Positions 12,401-23,717 of a DNA stretch of 64,000 nucleotides are shown here, in pieces. Positions within the stretch are counted from its first letter, which is position 1; each line of letters begins with the position of its first letter. The stretch comes from Centroberyx gerrardi (Eukaryota > Chordata > Actinopteri > Beryciformes > Berycidae): NCBI RefSeq assembly GCF_048128805.1, contig NC_136001.1, forward strand, positions 9,926,001-9,990,000, given 5' to 3'. The notes under the pieces are model-generated. The model ran no database searches and had not been told where the DNA came from. It saw only the letters and a list, made by a program, of their open reading frames with translations. The translations under genes and the position numbers were made by a program.

Positions 12401-13533
12401 GGGGCTGGGCAAAGGGGGCACAAAGCATTCCTGACGCTGTTGTCATGAACCAGGCTTTGACTCCGGGTGCGTGAGGGCAAGGCCGGACCACAAAGACAGG
12501 GGCAGGTGCTCGGTGTCACCCGCCTCAAGAAGGATCCTTGTGACTCCAAGAGCCACACAGAGAACCTGGGAAATGCCTGACCCCTCTTTGGAGAAGAGAG
12601 AGCCGCCCCTGCTCCTTGATGTGGGTCCCGGCTGTATAGCATTCCAGGGACATGTGACATGACACACACAGGCGTGCCTCTGAGAAAAGACACTTATGGC
12701 GGGAAACTTTGCCATTGTGGAATACCTTCTGTCAAGACTGAGACCCCCTTCACATGTAACTGGGTTTGGTTAGGGGGTTTTCTTTTGGTAGTTAAGATTG
12801 AAACATTGTATATATGGTGTTATTATCAACAAAATCACCCCATACTCCTGAATATAGCGATAAAAAATACCTTTATTTGCAGTAATTTTTGATGAAAGAC
12901 AGGTGAGCAAAATACCTCCTATGCATTGAATCAAATTTCTAACTTTGCTGTATTCCTACCGCTTATGGCAAACTTTGATTTTATGAACCATAAATCTGAA
13001 TTATGAAAATAACTTGCCCCATATTGATAATTCTCTATTCTCACATATCCTTTTATCCACCTTTAACTTGAGCATCACTGATTAAACTTCCACTCATTCA
13101 ACCTTAAGTACATTTTCTGTTCGTCTGTTTGTTCATGTTGTGTGTATATATGACCGCCCGCACGCGCATGTGTGTGTGCCTGAGGTGTGTGCCTGAGTGC
13201 ATCCCCCCCCACACCGACACATACACACTATTATTTACCTGCACTCCTAGGTGTACTCCAAGTCTGTGAGAAGCCTTGGCTCCCCCGGTAGCTGTCCAGA
13301 TGGCCTATTGAGGACGAGGCATAATGAGGGGCTGACGGATCAGTGGCGGCCTCGGCAGGGTGGGGCGCGGCCCTGAATGGAGGCTTAAGTGTGGGAAAGA
13401 GGAGCAGGTCGGAGCTCTCACGCATTCCTCAGTGGAGAGAGGGCCTTTGGCTGCACACAGACACTGGCGCATCTGGGCTCAAAGCCATGGAGACTTGTTT
13501 GGCGTGTGCATGTGGGAGTGGGTGAGAGTGTGT

Positions 13534-13534
<1 letters not shown>

Positions 13535-13568
<34 letters not shown>
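13535..13568. repeat. (GT)n microsatellite
   Basis: A perfect GT dinucleotide tract just beyond the RBPJ-bearing island at 13.4 kb. Confidence 0.9.
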
Positions 13569-13569
<1 letters not shown>

Positions 13570-14212
13570 CGGGGCCCACTGTGAGGCCATGGCTTTTCTT
13601 CCTGAATAGCCGGAATGTCCACACTGGAATGTGTTTATAGTCCAAAGATGTGTTTTCATCTGCATATTGTGTCATGACTCACTTCTAAGAAATGCGTCTT
13701 GGGGAAGGGAGAAGAAAGAGCAGTGTGGGTTTCCCTCCAAGAGGACCCCTTGCCATCTGCCTCTTGATGCACATACTTCCATGGTTATTAACACACACTA
13801 AGGACGTCCAAATTGCTCAATAATTTCCTCGTTCTCTCAGGGCAACCATCCGCTTTCTACTGGGATGTTTTTTTCTTCCTGCAATTAAAAGTTACTCCAA
13901 AACTTAGAGAGATGCTGAACCAAAGTTACTAAATTGTGAAGTCTACATGAGTTATGTAAATGAGAAAATGTATTAATAATGTATCTATGACTAAATCCAC
14001 ATGAATACACATGAATCACAATCAAATACACATCAATGACCCAACAAACTCTGGTCAAATAGAGCGAAAAGAGTCAAGCAACTGTGGTGTGAAGTACTCA
14101 CTGTACATCACAGGACTGCAGAGTAGCAGGTGGTTTGAGCACATGTTCAGTTTATGAGAGGGTTGGAGGAGATGAGAGGAGAGAGGTGAGGTGTAATAAG
14201 CAGTAGGTGAGT

Positions 14213-14252
14213 ATACACACACTCACACACACACGCACACACACACACACAC
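14213..14252. repeat. (AC)n microsatellite
   Basis: An AC dinucleotide tract with a few interruptions. Confidence 0.85.
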
Positions 14253-14404
14253 TCAGAGTGGCCCGGGTGATGTGAACGAGGGCGGGAAAAGAGAGCCCAC
14301 ACGCGTCCCCCGGCTCAGCGGTGCCTCTGATCCGGCCCGCAGGTTGAAAGGCTCTCTCTCTGGAGGAGGGAGGGGGGGGGGGCGAGGGGGTGGGGGGCAG
14401 TGGG

Positions 14405-14575
14405 GTGTGTGCTCTATTGACTGGAGGATGTGTGAGTAGGATCCCAACCTCCTTTCCCACACTCTCTTTCCCATTTATTACATATACTCCTAAGGGGTGA
14501 GCGAGGGAGGGAGGGGGTTGGGGGTGAGGTGTCGGACAATAGAAGTGTGCCTTCCCAGAGGACACTGGATAATTG
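14405..14575 (-). promoter_or_regulatory. A-like RBPJ/SOX module upstream of the first her15 copy
   Basis: TTTCCCAC (RBPJ core on minus) at 14453-14460 is followed about 80 bases later by GACAATAGAAGTGTGCCTT. The latter closely matches the SOX-containing end of the A modules in the her4 cluster. It looks like an ancestral relative of module A. Confidence 0.5.
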
Positions 14576-15349
14576 TGTTTAATTGACAGTTATATTTGGA
14601 ATGCCTCTCTCTCTCCCTCCCTCTCTCCCTCTCTCTCTGTCTCTCTCTGTCTCTCCCTCTCATTTTTTCAGAATCTGTTTCCAATGGACACATACTATGT
14701 CTCTGCTTCCCATCAAACACTCAGTTACAATTAGGTGTGGAATTAAATCCACCTTTTTATTGCAGGTTTGATTCAGAGTAACTTTTGTTTTTATGTACTT
14801 AAGCTGCAATACAAATTGCTTCAGTGAGGACATTTAAGCTTTTCTAAGACTAAGTTTAAGTCTAACTGCCACATCTTTATGCACATTCTTAAAACAAACA
14901 ATGAGCAGTAGTATCCAGTGTGTCAAGTAAGCATGTATCTTATCTCTTGGTCTTTAGTGGCTCTTACATTAAGCAGCAGTGTCTTGACCTCTAACATAGA
15001 CAGTTTTGTCAAAACATGCACGATTCAAAAATGGTTTTTTAAACTTTTCATCATAAAAAGAGTGCTTTTGCTTAATTTCTCTACAACAAATAAATACATT
15101 TCAAACCAATACATCTCTACAGTCCCTTTGCAGTGATATGGCTGCAGCCGTCTGTGAATTCGGCATGTGCCTTATCTTTATGTCTTTAGTGGCCCTTATC
15201 AGGCCCCCTGTCTCCCCCACTGCCCATCTGCAGCAGCCTGATCAGATCAGACAGAGCGAAGGTTCCCAGGTAATAAAAGTGTAACGACCTGCTTGTGTTG
15301 GGTCTGTACCTTAGATATCTGCAGCACCGTTCCCTCCGCTGAGGCCGTG

Positions 15350-15555
15350 AGGCCAGTTAACCATGAGATAATTGATGCCTCTCTCCTATTGTTGTGTCGG
15401 CCTCGCCCACTGGCCTCAGAGTGTGGGAAAGCTAATCCTGCCTGGGACTCATGGCTTTGTAATGCTAATGTCCAGCTATAAATAGGGGAGAGGGATCCTC
15501 ACTCAGATCACAACTCACTCTGCTCTCCCAGAGAAGCCCTGCACTCTCTACCAGA
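15350..15555 (+). promoter_or_regulatory. her15: her15 copy 1 promoter: SOX-like, RBPJ, TATA
   Basis: In order: CCTATTGTTG (SOX-like, near 15,387), GTGGGAAA (RBPJ) at 15423-15430, and TATAAATA at 15477-15484, about 75 bases before the ATG. The same order is found in the mirror copy. Confidence 0.8.
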
Positions 15556-16147
15556 ATGGCTCCTACCTACACCAGAGACTCTCCCTGCTCAATGCTCTCT
15601 ACCAAAGACAGGCACAAAGTAAGTATTGCTATCCATCCAGAAGTGACTATTCAAATTACTGAACTATTTTTCCTTGTGGCTTGAATTTAGTGAACATATA
15701 TCTGACCAAGCTCCTCATTTTGTCTTACAGCTGAGGAAACCAGTTGTGGAGAAGATGCGCAGAGATCGCATCAACAGCTGCATCGAGCAGCTCAAGACCC
15801 TGCTGGAGAAAGAGTTCCAGAAGCAGGATCCCAACGCCAAGCTGGAGAAGGCCGACGTCCTGGAGATGACGGTGGTGTTCCTGAAGCAGCAGCTGCAGCC
15901 TCAGAGCCCGGCCGCTCACAGGGCCCACAGCGAGGGCTACACCCAGTGCTGGAAGGAGACGCTGCACTTCCTGTCTGCCAACTCCTTGAAGGAAGTGACG
16001 CTCCCGCACCTCCAGTACGTCCACGCCGCCCACAGAGCCGGCCAGGACATCTGCCCCACCTCTGCCCTGTCCTCCGTCCACAGCCAGAGCCACAGCCAGG
16101 TGAAGCAGGCTCCCAGCACCACCAAAGCTGTGTGGAGGCCGTGGTAG
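15556..16147 (+). CDS. her15: Her15-type bHLH-Orange-WRPW repressor, copy 1, 159 aa
   Basis: A predicted Notch target repressor of neurogenesis. Exon 1 (15556-15618) encodes MAPTYTRDSPCSMLSTKDRHK. A 112-nt intron follows, and exon 2 is 15731-16147. The bHLH runs from L22 to about L76 with LRKPVVEKMRRDRIN, the Hes-type basic region with its proline. The Orange domain begins near SEGYTQCWKETLHFL (88-102), and WRPW is at 156-159. A His/Ser/Gln-rich linker lies before WRPW. It is nearly identical to the inverted copy at 20 kb; in exon 2 the proteins differ at only two positions (Ile/Val in GQD-C and Val/Ile in SS-H). The her15 name rests on remembered similarity and on zebrafish also having two her15 genes; treat it as provisional. 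Confidence 0.9.
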
Positions 16148-16780
16148 ACGCTCCAGAGACTCTTTCTCAGACTGGATGGCTGTTCGCCGTCATGAATGCT
16201 GTAGGAGATGGATTTCCAGATTATTGAAAGGATGTTTTTTTCTATTTTTTGAAATGAACTTTCTCATGCTCTTAAAGAAAGAGTTGAAATGACGTTTAGA
16301 TTTCTTCATATTGAAGAAAGTGTTCTGAAGGGACGCTGTTGACCATGTTGTTGTCGACAGTGTTTGTGCTCCCTTGGCGCACAGTTGTACTTCATTAATC
16401 CTCCCATTTTCTATGAGGATGGTTTGTAAAGATATTGTCTTCATGTGGATGTTTGCTAAGCCAACTGAAACCTTGCCTTAAACCTCATTATGATTCTATT
16501 AGTCTCTTTAAATGATGTTGTTTTCACTTATTGAATGCCTTTTGTAAAGGCTTTGTTGGAACCCCAGGTGTTCCAAAGGAGGCATTGTTGTGCCGTGAAG
16601 TGACATGTTGACACTGTGTGTTTGCTGCAATCGCTTGGTAAAGTGATTAAATGTTATAACAAAACCACTTTTCTTGTAGAAAAGTAAAGCCTTTAAAATT
16701 AGTGCATGTAGTCTCAAAGAGAACTGTGCATAACAATTTGCTGACTGAAAATAAACATTGTACAAATGATCATGCTCTTT
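16148..16780 (+). other. her15: her15 copy 1 3'UTR
   Basis: An AATAAA at 16750-16755 ends a 3'UTR of about 620 bases. After the first 55 bases it is unrelated to the 3'UTR of the mirror copy. Confidence 0.65.
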
Positions 16781-17198
16781 TCCGTGTTTCCTTGTTCTGG
16801 AGATTATGCAAAAATAAGAAAATGTAACTTTCTTTCTGTAGTATATAATAAAATATCAATATGTCTATTGATATTTTATTTAATAAATCATTAGACAATT
16901 TCAATAGTTCCACTGGGAATAATTATTAAATTGAAGGCAGGTCTGACCTGCTTTGAACAACCATCATTATCGCCTCTATAAAACATTAGGATAGAAGGCA
17001 TAAATCTGCTGGTGAGCATGATAAGGGAGTATTGATTGGGTTTTACGTTCATTAATCAATGAACATGGAAGTTGTTCTGTGTAAACCACTGATACAGCAT
17101 CTGACCTCATGGGTTTAGAGGTCTTCCCACTTTCCCACACTCTTTAACCAATACAAACCCCTTTGTGACAACAGATAATGCCAATTATTATGCATTTG

Positions 17199-17200
<2 letters not shown>

Positions 17201-17243
<43 letters not shown>
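17201..17243. repeat. (GT)n microsatellite
   Basis: A perfect GT dinucleotide tract. Confidence 0.93.
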
Positions 17244-17244
<1 letters not shown>

Positions 17245-17444
17245 TTAGGAGGGAGAGGGGGGGTTGAGAGTCGTGTTTGTATCTCTGAGATGTTATCAGG
17301 GTTTGGGGGTCAATTCAATCGATTCGGGAAATGGATTTTACTCAACATGCGAAAACTGGCGCTTGTTACCCCTAAAAAGATTCTTATGTAATGTGAATGT
17401 GTTTCTTTATTGATCCCGTTCTCTTTTTGCTCGCCCCTGGAGCT

Positions 17445-17560
17445 GGTAGGTTTTTTAGTGTCGTGCTCCAGGACACTTCAGCAGGGCCGACGGTTCAAAC
17501 CTGAGACGTCCAGCTGAAGAAAGCTCTCTGTCTACTCACTACACCACCCTGTTTTCTACC
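17445..17560 (-). repeat. Fish dispersed-repeat fragment
   Basis: The phrases 'GTGCTCCAGGACACTTCAGC', 'GTTCAAACCTGAGACG' and 'CACTACACCACCCTG' match a widespread fish repeat of tRNA-like or LINE-tail character. It is a diverged fragment. Confidence 0.5.
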
Positions 17561-17692
17561 CAATCTTATGCCCATTCTACAGTGAAATTATTGAGCATGA
17601 AACTACTACCATAATTATACAAACTGCAGTGTCAGTGTGCAATGCATTGAGTGAATTGAAGGTGAATTGATCCCAATCAATGTTATTATGGG

Positions 17693-17755
17693 AGGCAGGG
17701 TGGCCTAATAGTTAGAGACGGGACCTGAATTCAAGCCCCGATGTTGTGTGCATGT
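17693..17755 (+). repeat. tRNA-derived SINE head fragment
   Basis: GTGGCCTAATAGTTAGAGA fits a pol III A box, and a GAATTCAAGCC phrase sits where a B box would lie. It is degenerate, short and runs into a GT-rich tract. Confidence 0.45.
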
Positions 17756-17812
17756 CTGTGTACGTGTGGGCTTGTGTGTTTGTGTGTGTTTGTGTGTGTG
17801 TGTGTGTTTGCT
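17755..17812. repeat. GT-rich microsatellite
   Basis: An imperfect GT/TTTG tract directly after the SINE-like fragment. Confidence 0.8.
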
Positions 17813-19499
17813 CAAGTACAGTGTGTAAACCCCTCAGCTCTCACCTGGGAGAACAGACCTGCCCTGCAGCCTGGCTTACACCTGCTTGCGTCAGACGTGG
17901 GGCAGAGATTTTCCCACGGTTTTACGCAGGTCTGGTTACAAGCACAGGCCCATCCTGTCATATACACATCAACACCGGGCTCTTCAAAGACAAGCTCACC
18001 CAGTGAGTCTTGTTGTGTTACGAAGCCAATAAACTCCAGCTACTGTAGGCGTCTCCTGTTGTTACCCTTACCCTTGCACAAAATGTCAGAAAATCCAGAG
18101 TGAAATCAGACAGCAGTTCAAGTGTGATCAGAGATCGATTGGAAAAAAGCTTGAATCAGTCAAACAATAGTCAAGTCGTGATCAGAGATAAAAGAATTAG
18201 ACATTCAATTTAATATATTGTGCATATATGCAAGATACAAGCTATTGATTGTTGAAGTGTTTGAGTGACTGTATCTTTCAATTGGAACAGTTATCTACTG
18301 ATTATTTGACACTGACAAACACCATGTGGATAAAATGGCAAGCCTAGTTTTCCCTCCAGATCTAGAGACAGATTTGTAAGGGGAGGAAGGGGGGGCAGCG
18401 GGGTCAGGAGGATTCTCACCATCATGGCTGGGGGATAATTTAACACGGCACACTTCCTTTGTCCCGGGGATGAAGGGGGAGAATGGCTCAGGAGTGTGGG
18501 AAAGCTGTGGAGAGGCAGGCTCCACACAGGGGAGACGCGCCCTCCAGCCCGGCAGCGGCTCAGCTTACCAGCTGTTTGATGAAACCGGAGCTGACAGAGC
18601 CCACTACTCAACGGCAGCCTGGGGCTTAGCACACAAAGCACAAGGCAGGCACGCTCGGACACACTCGCACACAAGCGCTAACCCCGCTCACGGGCGCCCT
18701 CCTGCACGTGTGAGAGCATGGTTTCTGAATCCGATTTACAGAGGACATAAGGTTGATTACTCAAAACATGCTATATGCATAACCCTTATGTACTTTACAT
18801 ATGCAGGCCCTGTCCCACATGAGCATGGACCCTCTCACATTGACACACCCCCCCCAATGTAAAAACATGAGAAAACACCTGACTTTTACATGAAGTAAAC
18901 TGACCAGGTGAATCCAGGTGAAAGCTCCCACATTTTGAAAACCAATTCAGTCATGAAGGATATTTGTAGATGAAAAGGAGGAAGAAGGATTTGATCCTTG
19001 AGACAGTTGAGACATGGCTGTTAAATATTTGGAAGTAGTATGTTGTATACATGTATTCAAACATACAGTATACTCCAGGGATATACTCCAGAGTGACATA
19101 GAAAGGCAGGAAATCATGGGATGAAAAGCGGAAATACAGAAATTTCTATTTGAAATCAACTGTTCATGAAATCAATATTCATGTGTTCTGAAAAATCTTG
19201 AAAAACCAAGAGTAGTTATATCTCTTATTTACCTGTTATCAGCTGTTGTTTTCATCTAATGATTTCTGAAGGATGGGTAATTTCTAATTATCTTAAAATA
19301 ACTACTCAATGCCAGTGTGATATTAGTGTGATGCTGAATTACAATATTGCAATATCTTGACATTCACTTACAGTGATCAGAAATAATGTAGACCGTTCTC
19401 TTTACCACTCTGCTGCAGAGCAACAGTGGCTCTTGTACAGTTTAATATGATTGAATGTCTGGAATGAAATTAAACAAGGGAAATGACTCAAACTTTGAA

Positions 19500-19975
19500 A
19501 AATATAAAATAATTTTATTTGGTGTAAACATCAGTTGGCACATATGGTTTAGGCTCGACTACACATAACAAAATAATATTTCACAGTAATATTCCTTTAC
19601 AAAAGGTTCCCAGATTCACTTCACATGGAAGATGTCATACATGGGAGAAGTCTTCTCCACTACATTATGCATTACAGTTTATATTCATCATTAGAATTAA
19701 GTCATCGACTCCACAGGAGTCAAATATCTGATTGGTAGGAGGTTTTCATAATGCGAATGCAAAATTTCCTACACATGCACATTGAAAATTAGCCTTTACA
19801 TTGTAACGGCTCATCGGCTCCTTACTGGAGTAAATAAAGCAACAAATCTTGTTACATGATGCTTCCTGTCCAACATACAGTAATTCAAGGCCACAGTCAC
19901 TGAGTGTAGAAATATCCTATACAGCCTTCATGACGGCGAACAGCCATCCAGTCTGAGAAAGAGTCTCTGGAGCGT
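19500..19975 (-). other. her15: her15 copy 2 3'UTR
   Basis: Read on minus, an AATAAA (TTTATT on plus, 19514-19519) ends a 3'UTR of about 460 bases. It is unrelated to that of copy 1 beyond the first 55 bases. Confidence 0.6.
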
Positions 19976-20569
19976 CTACCACGGCCTCCACACAGCTTTG
20001 GTGGTGCTGGGAGCCTGCTTCACCTGGCTGTGGCTCTGGCTGTGGATGGAGGACAGGGCAGAGGTGGGGCAGACGTCCTGGCCGGCTCTGTGGGCGGCGT
20101 GGACGTACTGGAGGTGCGGGAGCGTCACTTCCTTCAAGGAGTTGGCAGACAGGAAGTGCAGCGTCTCCTTCCAGCACTGGGTGTAGCCCTCGCTGTGGGC
20201 CCTGTGAGCGGCCGGGCTCTGAGGCTGCAGCTGCTGCTTCAGGAACACCACCGTCATCTCCAGGACGTCGGCCTTCTCCAGCTTGGCGTTGGGATCCTGC
20301 TTCTGGAACTCTTTCTCCAGCAGGGTCTTGAGCTGCTCGATGCAGCTGTTGATGCGATCTCTGCGCATCTTCTCCACAACTGGTTTCCTCAGCTGTAAGA
20401 CAAAATGAGGAGCTTGGTCAGATATATGTTCACTAAATTCAAGCCACAAGGAAAAATAGTTCAGTAATTTGAATAGTCACTATGGTGGATGGATAGCAAT
20501 ACTTACTTTGTGCCTGTCTTTGGTAGAGAGCATTGAGCAGGGAGAGTCTCTGGTGTAGGTAGGAGCCAT
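19976..20569 (-). CDS. her15: Her15-type bHLH-Orange-WRPW repressor, copy 2, 159 aa
   Basis: Exon 1 (20507-20569) encodes the same MAPTYTRDSPCSMLSTKDRHK as copy 1. The intron is 114 nt, and exon 2 (19976-20392) carries bHLH, Orange and WRPW in the same positions. The protein has Val in GQDVC and Ile in SSIH where copy 1 has Ile and Val. Promoter, splice sites and stop are intact, so both copies should be functional. Near-identity confined to the gene and promoter, with unrelated 3' flanks, suggests a recent inverted duplication or continuing gene conversion. Same caution on the name as for copy 1. Confidence 0.9.
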
Positions 20570-20780
20570 TCTGGTAGAGAGTGCAGGGCTTCTCTGGGAG
20601 AGCAGAGTGAGTTGTGATCTGAGTGAGGATCCCTCTCCCCTATTTATAGCTGGACATTAGCATTACAAAGCCATGAGTCCCAGGCAGGATTAGCTTTCCC
20701 ACACTCTGAGGCCAGTGGGCGAGGCCGACACAACAATAGGAGAGAGGCATCAATTATCTCATGGTTAACTGGCCTCACGG
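20570..20780 (-). promoter_or_regulatory. her15: her15 copy 2 promoter: TATA, RBPJ, SOX-like
   Basis: On minus: TATAAATA at 20641-20648, GTGGGAAA at 20695-20702, and a CCTATTGTTG motif near 20,738. This mirrors copy 1. Confidence 0.8.
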
Positions 20781-22635
20781 CCTCAGCGGAGGGAACGGTG
20801 CTGCAGATATCTAAGGTACAGACCCAACACAAGCAGGTCGTTACACTTTTATTACCTGGGAACCTTCGCTCTGTCTGATCTGATCAGGCTGCTGCAGATG
20901 GGCAGTGGGGGAGACAGGGGGCCTGATAAGGGCCACTAAAGACATAAAGATAAGGCACATGCCGAATTCACAGACGGCTGCAGCCATATCACTGCAAAGG
21001 GACTGTAGAGATGTATTGGTTTGAAATGTATTTATTTGTTGTAGAGAAATGAAGCAAATGTACCCTTTTTATGATGAAAAGTTTAAAAAACACTTTGTTA
21101 TTCATGTATGTTTTGACAAAACTGTCTATGTCAGAGGTCAAGACACCGCTGGTTAATGTAAGAGCCACTAAAGACCAAGAGATAAGGCACATGCTTACTT
21201 GACACACTGGATGCTACTGTGACTTGTTTTCTGTAGGACTGTGTTTTGCATAAACAAAGATGTGGTAGCTACTCCGAGTCACACCTGTGACAAATTGGAT
21301 AGTTGTACTTTAATAAAATGTAACTATTGCACACTGACTGTAAATTAATATTAATATTTGAGCACCTTTTATAGCATTTGTTATAGTTAGATAGTTCCAA
21401 ACAATTTGCTATTGAAATATATAATATACAAAATTGAATGTTTTGGGCTTGGGAATTTGGGAATATTTTTGCACACTTTCTTCCTTTCTTAAAAATGGAC
21501 TGTACTCTTGACTTCAATTACCACTTCTAAGTATTATTGAAAATACTTAGTGGAATATAAAGGAAGCACACACTCCTGTATCTTCTCTCATCTCATGTTA
21601 AATATTTGTTTTACATTGGTAAAATAATGATATTATGATCTTTGTCGGCATTACTTTTGTCTTCCACTGTCTTCAAGTTCCAGTTTCATTCTGCCCTTGG
21701 TGTCATTGCTGTCATCATGCAATGATGTGTCAAGCTAATTATTCTGCCTGTCTCTCAAGGGAGAAGGCACACTTCAACTTCCACCTCAACCCTAAACTCT
21801 GTCTCTCTTCTACCCCCCCCCCCCCTTCCAAGCTGTCTCTTTCTCTGCCTGACTGACTGCACTGCCTGTCTGTGTGTTCATCTCTTTTTTTTAAAACCAG
21901 AATAACTTTAACTCCCCATACGAAATTAATGTACTCCAATTATTTGTGGTCTAATTACCACAGAGGAGCACAATCAAAAATTAGTGCTACTCAGCAACTG
22001 TTATGTATGGTGCCATAGACAGATAAACACTCACACATATGATACATTCAATATCTATGGGAATCTAAAGTCAGTAGCAACATTGGACATACAAAAAGCT
22101 ACAACTGCAACATTTGAGTTGAATTCACAATGAGCATCCAGTAGTGCCGAAGTACAATGTGACAATGAAATAGTATGAGCTCAATAGGAATGAGTAGAAG
22201 AGTTTATAAATTGTTTCTAAACACTAATATCTCTCCTGTCTGTCTGTCTATCTGTCTGTCTGCTACTCCATATCTCTCTCTGTCTGGTATAAGTTTTGTG
22301 TTTCAGTCTATGTTTGTGAATTTTTTGACAGCCATCTGGACATAATTTCCACATACATACTGTACACAAATAGCAAGTACAAAGCATTTCATTGGTGGAT
22401 TATTCTGGTTGACTTGACAACCCATTCTGTGGCCTTTAGGAACAATTGTGCCACAGCTATCGGTTAAACTGCACTTAATCAGCCTTGTGGCATCTTATAT
22501 AGGCTTATCTGTCTATGAATATTTGAAAAAAAACAAAAACAATTTTATCATCATATTGTCGATCATCTGTGTTGTTAATGCATATAGAGGGGAAAATAAT
22601 ACAAACATAATAATAGATAGGCTAATACATAAAGG

Positions 22636-22638
<3 letters not shown>

Positions 22639-22686
<48 letters not shown>
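22639..22686. repeat. (CT)n microsatellite
   Basis: A perfect CT dinucleotide tract. Confidence 0.95.
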
Positions 22687-22689
<3 letters not shown>

Positions 22690-22894
22690 TCATTTGCTTC
22701 GGTCACTTTTCTTTCTTGTTATCATTTGTGCTTTAACCTCCTGCGGCGTGGCGCGTGGATCTCACCCATGCTGTTTGGTGTGAAGATGCGTCTTTGATGT
22801 TCGTGGAAACGTGTGCAGGCGCACCTCTGCTTCCCCTCTTCACACCTCGCGTCAGGGATCAAACGCAGAAAACCCCTTATTTTCCTCACAGTAA

Positions 22895-23095
22895 ACTACA
22901 CTGCAAAAAAATATCCATCTTGACAAGACAATTAAATCTCGCAGGTTATTGATTCTGATAATCTTATTTTTCGCAAAACAATGGGAAAATCTGCAGATGA
23001 GGTGAGATAATTTCGACTTTGAGGAGTTTTCTTGAATCAGGCGTCATTTTCTTGATGCTAGTGGAGTGATCCGCCTTATTCTGCCTTGCTTAAAG
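22895..23095. repeat. 'CACTGCAAAAAA' MITE-like repeat
   Basis: It begins with ACTGCAAAAAAATATC and holds 'TCTTGACAAGACAATTAAATC' type phrases (cut here to its start) and 'CCGCCTTATTCTGCCTTGC', as in common fish non-autonomous DNA elements. Terminal repeats were not verified. Confidence 0.35.
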
Positions 23096-23499
23096 ATATG
23101 GATAGTTTCTGGAAATTTCCCGAAACAAGCGAAATCTCACTAGCAGACGTTTTTAAAATGTTTTACGAAAAATACGATTTAACATGGAATACTAGAGTTG
23201 TTAAGGTGGACAATTTCTGCAGTGTTGTTTCCTATGGGGAAAAATGTTTTCTGTGTTTGATCCCTGACTCAATGAGAAGAGGGGGAGCAGAAACGTGTCA
23301 GACTCGGTATGAGCCAAATGACTCGTTTAGTTGGATATTTTTTTGCAGTGTGCGCTCGGTCCGGCGCACATGGCAGCCGCGGCACACTTTCTGGTGGCTG
23401 CATGTCGCACTTCTGTCTGAACAGAGAGAGGAAGTTGAGGAGATGGAGGAGGTGTCATAGACAGGACATTTTGTTTGTTGTCTTGAATTTATTACAGGA

Positions 23500-23717
23500 C
23501 TGGCTCACTGTCGACTGTGGGAAAGTCTCAGGTGTTAAAAGTCCACGCACAGGGCGCCAGACAGAGATCCTGCCGGCCTTATAAATAGCCCTTTACATCT
23601 GGACAGACCAAAAGTGACTGAACTTTTTGTTGTTGTGCCACCGACTAATCCGTGCTTGCTGAGGAAGAAGGACTGAGATTGAAGACTGAAGATTCACTGT
23701 CTCTTTTTCAATTTGCG
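23500..23717 (+). promoter_or_regulatory. Promoter and 5'UTR of the her gene at 23.7 kb
   Basis: GTGGGAAA (RBPJ) at 23517-23524 and TATAAATA at 23580-23587, about 130 bases before the ATG. Confidence 0.78.

Larger units (their letters stand above)
9481..14400. other. 5-kb gene-free interval with scattered RBPJ motifs
   Basis: No exon was recognised. Mostly AT-rich sequence is broken by GC-richer islands at about 10,620-10,880, 12,400-12,720 and 13,240-13,500. The first holds CCATTGTTG (SOX-like, near 10,696) and GTGGGAAA at 10723-10730. The third holds GTGGGAAA at 13391-13398. The middle one has no perfect RBPJ core. They are candidate Notch-responsive enhancers, inferred from motifs only. 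Confidence 0.4.
14765..16203 (+). repeat. Left arm of the her15 inverted repeat
   Basis: This 1.4-kb segment is repeated in reverse at 19,917-21,290. Homology starts near a CAGGTTTGATTCAGAG phrase, runs through promoter and gene, and stops about 55 bases after the stop codon. Identity is highest over the promoter and exons and falls off towards the distal edge. Confidence 0.9.
16900..19490. other. Spacer between convergent her15 copies, with RBPJ motifs
   Basis: No gene was recognised. Two head-to-tail RBPJ cores, TTCCCAC at 17124-17130 and TTTCCCAC at 17131-17138, lie on the minus strand. GTGGGAAA at 18496-18503 lies in a GC-richer island (about 18,350-18,720) with a CCTTTGTCC motif. These may be enhancers shared by both copies (inference). 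Confidence 0.4.
19917..21290 (-). repeat. Right arm of the her15 inverted repeat
   Basis: The reverse-orientation partner of 14,765-16,203. The two arms flank a 3.7-kb spacer, so the genes converge. Confidence 0.9.
21291..23460. other. Gene-free interval
   Basis: AT-rich, with a C-homopolymer near 21,815, a (CT)n tract at 22,639-22,686 and a repeat-like block at about 22,890-23,095. A 124-codon frame at 23,086-23,460 has no resemblance to a known family, no splice context and overlaps repeat-like sequence. I do not call it a gene. Confidence 0.4.

Noticed and set aside
17693-17755. A possible tRNA gene.
   Set aside because: Only an A-box-like head is present and no cloverleaf can be drawn; a SINE remnant fits better.
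23086-23460. A 124-codon frame resembling a small gene.
   Set aside because: No family resemblance, starts within repeat-like DNA, no promoter or splice logic.
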